A stretch of 64,000 nt of DNA from an uncultured Lachnospiraceae bacterium. Its GTDB lineage: Bacteria > Bacillota > Clostridia > Lachnospirales > Lachnospiraceae. Made by a program: the position numbers and the translations under genes. Within the stretch, counting starts at the first letter, position 1. Every line of letters starts with the position of its first letter. Shown here one piece after another: positions 16,409 to 23,650 of the stretch. The notes beneath the pieces are model-generated. The model had not been told where the DNA came from and searched no databases. It was given only the letters and a program-made list of their open reading frames with translations. The stretch is taken from positions 1-64,000 of the forward strand of contig CAJUMV010000022.1 of assembly GCA_910587715.1 (NCBI GenBank), given 5' to 3'.

Positions 16409-17038
16409 ATGCCAAAGGGATCAGAAGAACTGACGGCGGCAAGAAAAGAAGAAATTATAACAGCCTGTGCCGAGCTGTATCAGACTATGAGTTTTAAGAA
16501 AATCACCATCAAGGAAATCGGGAATGCGACTACCTTTACCCGGACTTCCATCTATAATTACTTTCAGACGAAGGAAGAAATTTTTTTGGCACTGCTGCAG
16601 AGGGAGTACGAATTGTGGGTCAATCGTCTGAGACAGCTCCGGGCGGAACATGAAAAGATGACAGGGGAAGAATTTGCGGACGCACTGGCACGTTCACTGG
16701 AAGAGCGGAAAACCCTTTTAAAAATTATGTCCATGAACCACTATGACATGGAAGAAAACAGCCGTCTCGAACGGCTGACTGAATTTAAGGTGGCATATGG
16801 GAAGTCACTTGCGGAGGTCAGGAACTGTCTGGATCAGTTTTTTCCGGAAATGACGGTTCAGGATAAGCAGGATTTTATCTACTCCTTTTTTCCGTTCATG
16901 TTTGGGATATACCCGTATACGGTGGTGACGGAAAAGCAGCGGGAGGCAATGACAAAGGCAGAAGTGAATTACGTGTATATGACGATTTATGAGATCACAT
17001 ACGCCGAGGTAAAAAAATTGCTGGGCGTGTTGGCATAA
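16409..17038 (+). CDS. TetR-family transcriptional regulator
   Basis: The 209-residue protein has an N-terminal TetR helix-turn-helix: 'IITACAELYQTMSFKKITIKEIGNATTFTRTSIYNYFQTKEEIFLALL' at about residues 18-65. A helical ligand-binding domain with little conservation follows. AAAAAGGAGGTG precedes ATG 16409. Two identical-core operators sit in its own promoter. The next two genes encode flavodoxin-fold proteins on the same strand, so the operon is probably a redox or electrophile response derepressed by a small molecule. Confidence 0.92.
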   Translation: MPKGSEELTAARKEEIITACAELYQTMSFKKITIKEIGNATTFTRTSIYNYFQTKEEIFLALLQREYELWVNRLRQLRAEHEKMTGEEFADALARSLEERKTLLKIMSMNHYDMEENSRLERLTEFKVAYGKSLAEVRNCLDQFFPEMTVQDKQDFIYSFFPFMFGIYPYTVVTEKQREAMTKAEVNYVYMTIYEITYAEVKKLLGVLA

Positions 17039-17080
17039 AAAGATGGATTAAAAATGTATGGAAGGAGAACTATTATATTT

Positions 17081-17809
17081 ATGAAAAAAATGTATTCTGT
17101 TTTTATGGCACTTGTTCTTATGATGAGTCTTGCCGCCTGCGGCAGCGGGAAGGATGCGGATGTTTCCAATCCATCGTCTGGCATACAGGAGCCGGAGTCG
17201 AATGATGAAGCGTCAACTGACGCACAGGAGCCGGAGCCGAGCGTTGAATTGTCATCCGACGCACAGGAGCCGGGACAGAGCGGCGAACCATCAGCGGAAG
17301 AACAGGACGGAGCGGAGGCAAAAGCGCTTGTCGTTTATTTTTCGGTTACGGGAAACACGAAGGCAGTTGCGCAAACACTGGCAAAGCTGCAGGATGCGGA
17401 TATCTATGAAATCGTGCCGCAGCAGCCTTATACAGACGAGGATTTGAATTATAATGACCGTACCACGCGCGCAACAGCGGAGCAGAATGATCCGGAGGCA
17501 CGTCCGGAAATACGGGGCAGCATAACGGATTTTGAGAAGTATGATATCGTCTATGTGGGCTATCCGATCTGGTGGGGAGATATGCCGAGAATCCTGTATA
17601 CATTTTTTGATACTTACGATTTTAGCGGAAAGACCATCGCACCGTTCTGTACCAGCGGCGGCAGCGGACTTTCGGGAACGCCGGAAACAATTGCCGGACT
17701 GGAAGCGGGCGCGGAGGTTCTGGACGGGCTTGCCGTGGGAAGTTCACAGGCAGATAATTCCGGCGACGCAGTAGCGGACTGGCTAGGTGGGCTTGGTCTT
17801 GCTAAGTAG
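17081..17809 (+). CDS. Lipoprotein-anchored flavodoxin
   Basis: The chosen start is ATG 17081, where a lipoprotein signal begins (MKKMYSVFMALVLMMSLAACG). GAAGGAG lies 13 bases upstream; an ATG at 17054 in the same frame would bury the signal. About 50 residues of low-complexity linker with DAQEPE-type repeats follow. The flavodoxin domain starts at 'ALVVYFSVTGNTKAVAQTLAKL', where SVTGNT is the FMN phosphate loop, and includes 'YVGYPIWWGDMPRILYTFF' and 'FCTSGGSGLSG' for ring binding. It should carry FMN outside the membrane. This domain resembles the Flavodoxin_4 group. It follows the TetR gene by 42 bases. Confidence 0.85.
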   Translation: MKKMYSVFMALVLMMSLAACGSGKDADVSNPSSGIQEPESNDEASTDAQEPEPSVELSSDAQEPGQSGEPSAEEQDGAEAKALVVYFSVTGNTKAVAQTLAKLQDADIYEIVPQQPYTDEDLNYNDRTTRATAEQNDPEARPEIRGSITDFEKYDIVYVGYPIWWGDMPRILYTFFDTYDFSGKTIAPFCTSGGSGLSGTPETIAGLEAGAEVLDGLAVGSSQADNSGDAVADWLGGLGLAK

Positions 17810-17822
17810 GAGGGTAAATACA

Positions 17823-18440
17823 ATGAAGGTACTTATGATTAACGGAAGTCCCCGCATAGGCGGCAACACGTCCATCGCCCTGAAAGAGATGGAGCAGATT
17901 TTTGCGGCGGAGGGCGTGGAGACGGAAACGCTCCAGATTGGAAACAAGGATATCCGCGGCTGTATCGCCTGCGGGACATGTGCGGACAAAGGGAAATGTG
18001 TGTTTGACGACATGGTGAATGAGACGGCGCCGAAATTTGAGGCGTGCGACGGGCTGGTGATCGCGTCGCCGGTTTACTATGCGTCTGCAAACGGTACGAT
18101 GATTTCTTTTTTAGACAGGCTGTTTTACAGCACGCCTTTTGACAAGAGCATGAAGGTAGGGGCGAGCGTCGTGGTGGCAAGGCGGGGCGGCATGTCGGCG
18201 ACCTTTGACGAGCTGAACAAGTATTTTACAATCTGCGGTATGCCGGTGGCGTCCAGCCAGTACTGGAACAGCGTCCACGGCAGGGTGCAGGGCGAGGCGG
18301 CGCAGGATGCGGAAGGGCTGCAGACGATGCGCACGCTTGCCAGAAATATGACCTTCCTGATGAAGAGCATTGCGCTCGGGAAGGAAACCTACGGTCTGCC
18401 GGAGAAAGAGCCTGTGCAGAGAACGAATTTCATCAGTTAA
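17823..18440 (+). CDS. NADPH-dependent FMN reductase/flavodoxin-fold oxidoreductase
   Basis: The product is 205 residues from ATG 17823, behind GGAGGG. The N-terminus 'MKVLMINGSPRIGGNTSIAL' is the FMN-binding loop of the NADPH-dependent FMN reductase/iron-sulfur flavoprotein family. 'CIACGTCADKGKCVFDD' supplies Cys residues in the position typical of this group. 'GLVIASPVYYASANGTMISFLDRLFY' lines the flavin pocket. It is cytosolic and sits third in the TetR-flavodoxin operon, 13 bases after the flavodoxin stop. The last eight bases overlap the convergent Na/Pi cotransporter gene. Confidence 0.88.
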   Translation: MKVLMINGSPRIGGNTSIALKEMEQIFAAEGVETETLQIGNKDIRGCIACGTCADKGKCVFDDMVNETAPKFEACDGLVIASPVYYASANGTMISFLDRLFYSTPFDKSMKVGASVVVARRGGMSATFDELNKYFTICGMPVASSQYWNSVHGRVQGEAAQDAEGLQTMRTLARNMTFLMKSIALGKETYGLPEKEPVQRTNFIS

Positions 18441-20187
18441 TCTTTGGCAGTACATATTTTTCGGAGTAGAAGGCATACTGATCTTTGTAATAAGGGCTTT
18501 CCTCCTTCATGACGGAAAGGGAATGGTGCAGATTCATGCTGTTTTCCGCAGCGTCCACGATACAGATGGCGATGTTGGAGCAGTGGTCTGCCGCCCTTTC
18601 CAGATTGGTGAGAAGGTCCAGCCAGATAAAGCCTGTCTCGATGGAGCAGATACCTTTTTTCAGACGCCTTACATGGGCGTTTCGCATGTTCTCTTTCAAA
18701 TCGTCGATGACCTGTTCCAGCGGTTCTATATTTCGTGACAGTTCCAGATCGTTTTGTACAAAGGCGCTGCAGGAGAGCGTCATAATTTCTGACATGGCGC
18801 TGCAAAGCACGTCCAGTTCTTTTAAGGCTTCGGGGGTGAACTGCAGTTTTTTGTCCTTTAGTTCTTCCGCAGACTTTAGAATATTAACGCTGTGGTCGGA
18901 AATCCGCTCGAGATCGCCAATCACTTTTAACATCATGGAGATGCTGCCGCTGTCGGCGTCGCTCATCTGATAGCTGCTCAGTTTCACAAGGTAGGTTCCC
19001 AGCATATCTTCATAGTGATCGCATTTTTCTTCCGCTTCCTGCACTTCCTTTGCGGTCTGTTTGTCGTACCGGGTCAAAAGATTCATCCCGTTTTTCAAAG
19101 ACGTGGTGGAGATTTCCGCCATTTCCCGCACCAGCGTATAGCATCTGTCCAGCGCGATATGGGGCGCGGCGAGGAGTCTTTCGTCCAGTATGGAGGCGGT
19201 TTCTTCCGCTTCGGTGTCGGGGACGAGCTTCACCGCCAGCTTTTCCAGAAGGGCGGATGTGGGGAGGAGCAGGATGGTGCACAAAATGTTAAAGGCGGAG
19301 TGGGTGAGCGCGATGCCGAACAAAGATGCGGATTCATCCAAAAACGCGGGTTTTATAAACAGGGATACGGGAAGAAAGACGAGGAGCAGGATTAGTGTTC
19401 CAAATATATTAAAGGACAGATGGACAACCGCCGCTCGTCTGGCATTTTTGGTCGTGCCAAAGGAGGAGAGCATGGCTGTTGCACAGGTGCCGATATTCTG
19501 TCCCATGATAATCGGCATAGCAGCGCCGTAGGAAACCTGTCCCGTGGAGGCGAGCGCCTGCAAAATACCGACAGAGGCGGAGCTGGACTGGATGACCGCT
19601 GTAAGTACGGCGCCCACGATAATACCGAGAATAGGATTTTGAAACAGGATAAACATCTGACGGAAAGCCGGGACGTTGGCAAGACCGGAAACAGAAGCGG
19701 ACATGGTATCCATGCCGAACATCAGGGTGGCAAAACCTAAAAGGATGGTGCCGGAATCCTTTTTCTTGCTGGTTTTTCCGAACAGAAAAAGAAGGATGCC
19801 GACCGTTGCCAGAATGGGTGTGAAGGAAGTCGGTTTTAACATACGGACAAAGAGGTTGTCGCTGGAAATGCCGCTTAAGCTTAAAAGCCATGCGGTGACA
19901 GTGGTGCCCACATTTGCACCCATGATCACATTGATTGCCTGTTTTAAGGTCATCACGCCGGAATTGACAAAGCCCACCACCATGACTGTGGCGGCGGAAG
20001 AGCTTTGAATGACGGCGGTGACGACGAGTCCTGTCAGAAAACCGGCGGTTTTATTCTGGGTCAGCCTTGCAAGGAGCAGCTTTAGGCTGCCCTCCGCGCG
20101 CCGTTCTAATGCTTCACTCATCACGCTCATGCCGAACAAAAATAAGCTTAAGCCGCCCGCCAGTGTCAAAATATCAAATAGGTCCAT
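18433..20187 (-). CDS. Na/Pi cotransporter family protein with PhoU-like C-terminus
   Basis: The product is 584 residues from ATG 20187, where the first membrane helix begins; the frame extends 63 bases further but without a ribosome site. Residues 1-320 hold the two inverted NaPi-II repeats, each with the QSSSA signature ('AVIQSSSAATVMVVGFV' and 'AVIQSSSASVGILQALA') and partner loops 'MGANVGTTVTAW' and 'MGQNIGTCATAML'. Residues about 340-560 form a PhoU-like helical bundle (ALDRCYTLVREMAE, YEDMLGTYLVKLS, 'LERISDHSVNI', 'LERAADHCSNIAI'). The family imports phosphate with sodium. The PhoU part is thought to regulate it. The gene converges on the FMN reductase with an 8-base overlap. Confidence 0.9.
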   Translation of the reverse strand: MDLFDILTLAGGLSLFLFGMSVMSEALERRAEGSLKLLLARLTQNKTAGFLTGLVVTAVIQSSSAATVMVVGFVNSGVMTLKQAINVIMGANVGTTVTAWLLSLSGISSDNLFVRMLKPTSFTPILATVGILLFLFGKTSKKKDSGTILLGFATLMFGMDTMSASVSGLANVPAFRQMFILFQNPILGIIVGAVLTAVIQSSSASVGILQALASTGQVSYGAAMPIIMGQNIGTCATAMLSSFGTTKNARRAAVVHLSFNIFGTLILLLVFLPVSLFIKPAFLDESASLFGIALTHSAFNILCTILLLPTSALLEKLAVKLVPDTEAEETASILDERLLAAPHIALDRCYTLVREMAEISTTSLKNGMNLLTRYDKQTAKEVQEAEEKCDHYEDMLGTYLVKLSSYQMSDADSGSISMMLKVIGDLERISDHSVNILKSAEELKDKKLQFTPEALKELDVLCSAMSEIMTLSCSAFVQNDLELSRNIEPLEQVIDDLKENMRNAHVRRLKKGICSIETGFIWLDLLTNLERAADHCSNIAICIVDAAENSMNLHHSLSVMKEESPYYKDQYAFYSEKYVLPKIN

Positions 20188-20292
20188 AACAGTCGAATAC
20201 CTCGTTTCCTCTAGATTATGGATAGTTTGCGCATTCTTATGATGTAACATGCCTTTGCCAGCAAAAAAGAAAAAGATTGTAAAAAAGACAGG

Positions 20293-20322
20293 TTGTACCT
20301 TATAATTATAATTTAATATGAT
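20293..20322 (+). promoter_or_regulatory. Possible promoter of the AraC gene
   Basis: TTGTAC (20293-20298), an 18-base spacer and TATGAT (20317-20322) in an AT-rich stretch, 55 bases before the AraC start. Confidence 0.4.
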
Positions 20323-20377
20323 ACATTAAATCAATAAGATATGACAAAACAAAACGGCTCTGACAGGGAGATTAACT

Positions 20378-21139
20378 ATGAGATATCAGAATGAATGGCT
20401 TTTGCTGGAAGCGGATGACATGGTTGACGAAATGGAGCACCGTCAGCCGACGGAAGAATTTTTGTTTTATGAAGCGGTTATGAGCGGCGATGTGGAAGCT
20501 GTCAGGAGAAACTGCGAGCAGGAGCGTTTTATGGACAGCGAAGGTGTCGGCGTGTTGTCGCAGGATCCGATTACCAACCTGAAATATCATTTTGTGATTA
20601 CCACGGCAATGATAACACGTCTTTGCAGGCAGCGGGGCATGGAACTGGAACAGGCTTTCCGGATGAGTGATTTCTATATCCAGAGTCTGGATCGGATTCA
20701 CACCCTGCGGGAGATACAGCGCCTGCATGACGAGATGGTGTTGGATTATGCGGAGAAAATGCGCCGAATCTGCCGCAGCGACACAGGTTCCCGCCACATC
20801 AATGTGTGCAAGGAATATATTTATGCGCATATCAAAGAGCGGATTACCATCGAGGAAATCGCGGATGAGCTGGGCGTGTCGCCCAGCTATCTCTCCCGCC
20901 TGTTTAAAAAAGAGACGGGGGATTCCGTCAGCGCCTACATACGGGCGCAGAAGATTGAGATGGCTAAAAATATGCTGCGCTACAGTGATTACACGCTGAG
21001 TGATATTGCAAACCGCCTTTCCTTTTCGTCCCAGAGTCATTTTATCCAGCAGTTCAAGGAGCAGACCGGGATGACACCGAAAAAATATCGGGATATGAAC
21101 CATATGGTCCACTGGGATATCGGAACGGGGGGGGGGTAA
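20378..21139 (+). CDS. AraC-family transcriptional regulator ending in a G10 tract
   Basis: The 253-residue protein has a helical N-terminal region of about 150 residues without a recognisable sugar cupin. Two AraC helix-turn-helix motifs follow at about 150-245: 'ITIEEIADELGVSPSYLSRLFKKETG' and 'YTLSDIANRLSFSSQSHFIQQFKEQTGMTPKKYRD'. The last codons GGG GGG GGG TAA sit in a run of ten G (21127-21136), so slippage would alter only the C-terminal few residues and the stop. It lies convergent to the GH94 gene, 17 bases apart. By position it is a plausible activator of the phosphorylase/importer locus. Confidence 0.88.
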   Translation: MRYQNEWLLLEADDMVDEMEHRQPTEEFLFYEAVMSGDVEAVRRNCEQERFMDSEGVGVLSQDPITNLKYHFVITTAMITRLCRQRGMELEQAFRMSDFYIQSLDRIHTLREIQRLHDEMVLDYAEKMRRICRSDTGSRHINVCKEYIYAHIKERITIEEIADELGVSPSYLSRLFKKETGDSVSAYIRAQKIEMAKNMLRYSDYTLSDIANRLSFSSQSHFIQQFKEQTGMTPKKYRDMNHMVHWDIGTGGG

Positions 21140-21156
21140 ACGGTATCGTGCCGCCG

Positions 21157-23568
21157 TTACAGAGTCAGTAATATTTCATTCTGCTCTTCCAGCAGGTCTG
21201 CAGGAATGTAGTTGTCACAAAGTTCCTTGTTGTTTAGAAGGAGCTTTTCACATCCGGATTCCCGTCCTTTCGGGTTTTCGACAATAATATGCAGATGCTT
21301 TCCGCGGAAATCTTTTTCTATTTCAAACTGTTTCCATTCTTTCGGAATGGAAGGAGAGAGCTTTATGCCGTCCAAATCAGGGCGCAGTCCCAAAATGCCT
21401 TCCACGCAGCCTACCATGACGGTGGATGCCGTGCCTGTCAGCCAGTGGACATGGGAACGTCCGTGGTGTTCGCTTGCGCGTCCCTCGGTGAACTGCCCGT
21501 AGCAGTAAGGCTCAATATGACGGATTTCCGCTATGTCGTTCTGTGCGGCGGGCGCATTTTCCATAAAGTAGGTGAAAGCGCGTTCCCCGTGTCCCATCAA
21601 TGACTCCGCCAGTATCAGCCAGCCCTGCGACTGGGAGAAGATGCCGGCATTTTCTTTTGTGCCCTGATTATAGATGACAGCCAGTGCGCCGTCGAAAGCG
21701 TGGGCGTGGTAGGGCGGGTCCATCAGGAGAGCGCCGTATTTGGTATTTAGTTTTTCATAGACGTTTGTCATGGCAAGCTCAGCCTGTCCCGCTTCCGCAA
21801 GTCCGCTGATGACGGCGAAGCTCTGGGGGTTGAGCCAGAGATTTGCCTCAGGGTCGGAGGCGGCGCCGATGCGTTCCCCGCTCTCCGTGAAGCCCCGGAT
21901 GAAGCGGTCGCTGTCCCAGCACAGCCCCTGTATTTTCTTTTTCATTTCCGCCTGCTGCTCGTTCAGATAGTCCACATATTCTCTATCGTTTTTAAAAGCG
22001 GCAAAATTCTTTAAGATCGTCATGGCATAGTAAAACTGCAGCGCCACGAAAGAGGATTCGCCGTTTTTGCCAAGCCGCAGGCAGTCGTTCCAGTCCGCGT
22101 AGAGTCCCGCGGGCATTCCGTGGGGGCCCAGATGGTCAAAGGAAAACTGCACGGCGCGTTTTAAGTGCTCGTAGACGCTTGCCTCATCCTTGTCCGCAAA
22201 GGGAACGGTCTCGTCGAGGAAGGCGGTGTCCCCGGTCTCCGCAATATATTTATAGACGGTCGGGAACAGCCACAGGGCGTCGTCGGCGCGGTACGCTGGG
22301 TGCCCGGTTTCCTGACGGTAGGAGGCGTCGTCGGGGGTATCCTCATGTCCCGGGTTATGGGTGAATTTCACAAGCGGCAGTCCGCCGCCGTTATGGACCT
22401 GTGCGGAGAGCATAAAGCGTATTTTCTCCACAGCCATTTCCGGCGCAAGGTGGATGATGCCCTGTATATCCTGCACGGTGTCGCGGTAGCCGTAGCCGTT
22501 TCGCAGCCCGCAGTAGATGAAGGAAGCTGCTCTGGACCAGATAAAGGTCATAAAGCAGTTGTAGGCGTTCCACGTGTTGATCATGGTATTAAATTCCGGG
22601 CTGGGCGTATTTACCTTTAAGTGGGAAAGTCTTCCCTCCCAGAGTTGTTTCAGCTCGCTGATTTCTTTTTCTGTCATGGCAGCAGGTTCGGCATAGCTGT
22701 CTACAATGGCTGCTGCTTCGGCGCTGCTTTTCATGCCAAGCACAAACGCAATGGTTTTCGTTTCGCCGGGAGCCAGCTTCACGGTGCAGGAGAGTGCGCC
22801 GCAGGCATTTTCGTTGTAGCTTGTCACATTCCCTAAATCGCCGGAAAGGACGCCCTGTGGATTGCCGTAACCGTGATAGTTTCCGAGAAACTGTGCCTTA
22901 TCGCCGCAGTAGGAGGAAACCCTTTCTCCTGCAAGCGCGAAAAAGCGGTTTACCGTACATTTTCCGTCAACCAGTTTTCCGGGAGGCTGCAGATTCAGAT
23001 TGTTGTGGATTTCCTGCATAATCCGGTTGTCCTGAAACAGGGTGCGGGTGATAAACAGGGAGTACTGCAGATTGACCTGATCCTGTTCATAGTTGTTGTG
23101 GCTGGTAAATTCGGCGTAGCCGGTAAGCGTCAGATTCCTCGCACGTTTTGCGCGGTTGGTCACGGACAGTGCCCATACCTCGTGGGTTTTTCCGTGCGGA
23201 ACATAGTACAGCGCTTCCGAGTCAATTTCACTGTACTGGGCGGTCATTTTTGTGTAGCCGAGACCGTGGATGCATTTATTCTTGTAGCTGTCCAAGCTTT
23301 TTCCCACCGGCTGCCATGAAGCGGACCAATAGTCTTTGGAATCATTGTCGCGGATGTAAAGGTAACGTCCGGGCTGGTCGAACTGATTGAACACATAGCG
23401 CAGGATTCTGCCGTTTGCGCCGGACTTGGCAAAGCTGTAGCCGCCCGCGTTGTTGGAAATGATCGCGCCATACTCGGGGGATCCCAGATAGTTGACCCAG
23501 GGAGCGGGCGTGTCGGGTCTTTCAATCACATATTCTCGGTTAACATCGTCAAAATATCCGTATCTCAT
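21157..23568 (-). CDS. GH94 glycoside phosphorylase, cellobiose/chitobiose phosphorylase-like
   Basis: The 803-residue product has the length of classical GH94 disaccharide phosphorylases. The N-terminus 'YFDDVNREYVIERPDTPAPW' and 'GGYSF...RYLYIRD' and 'YWSASWQPVGKSLD' are characteristic. The catalytic Asp lies in 'YADWNDCLRLG' near residue 492, and 'GYGYRDTVQDIQGIIHLAPE' forms part of the (alpha/alpha)6 barrel. These enzymes cleave beta-linked disaccharides with inorganic phosphate, giving a sugar 1-phosphate and saving ATP. By eye it shares more phrases with chitobiose than with thermophilic cellobiose phosphorylase, but the sugar cannot be fixed. No signal peptide, so cytosolic. It lies 82 bases behind the second GH94 gene, same strand. 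Confidence 0.88.
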   Translation of the reverse strand: MRYGYFDDVNREYVIERPDTPAPWVNYLGSPEYGAIISNNAGGYSFAKSGANGRILRYVFNQFDQPGRYLYIRDNDSKDYWSASWQPVGKSLDSYKNKCIHGLGYTKMTAQYSEIDSEALYYVPHGKTHEVWALSVTNRAKRARNLTLTGYAEFTSHNNYEQDQVNLQYSLFITRTLFQDNRIMQEIHNNLNLQPPGKLVDGKCTVNRFFALAGERVSSYCGDKAQFLGNYHGYGNPQGVLSGDLGNVTSYNENACGALSCTVKLAPGETKTIAFVLGMKSSAEAAAIVDSYAEPAAMTEKEISELKQLWEGRLSHLKVNTPSPEFNTMINTWNAYNCFMTFIWSRAASFIYCGLRNGYGYRDTVQDIQGIIHLAPEMAVEKIRFMLSAQVHNGGGLPLVKFTHNPGHEDTPDDASYRQETGHPAYRADDALWLFPTVYKYIAETGDTAFLDETVPFADKDEASVYEHLKRAVQFSFDHLGPHGMPAGLYADWNDCLRLGKNGESSFVALQFYYAMTILKNFAAFKNDREYVDYLNEQQAEMKKKIQGLCWDSDRFIRGFTESGERIGAASDPEANLWLNPQSFAVISGLAEAGQAELAMTNVYEKLNTKYGALLMDPPYHAHAFDGALAVIYNQGTKENAGIFSQSQGWLILAESLMGHGERAFTYFMENAPAAQNDIAEIRHIEPYCYGQFTEGRASEHHGRSHVHWLTGTASTVMVGCVEGILGLRPDLDGIKLSPSIPKEWKQFEIEKDFRGKHLHIIVENPKGRESGCEKLLLNNKELCDNYIPADLLEEQNEILLTL

Positions 23569-23650
23569 TTTTTATGTATTCCTTTCACGTCATTTTATAT
23601 ATGTTGATCGGAGTTCGCGAAGCGAATCTTGAAGTTGGTTGGGTTCGATT

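Noticed and set aside
23569..23650. TTCGCGAAGCGAA-type repeat between the two GH94 genes as a terminator
   Set aside because: Stem is five bases with no T-run; it would not terminate and the genes are likely cotranscribed.
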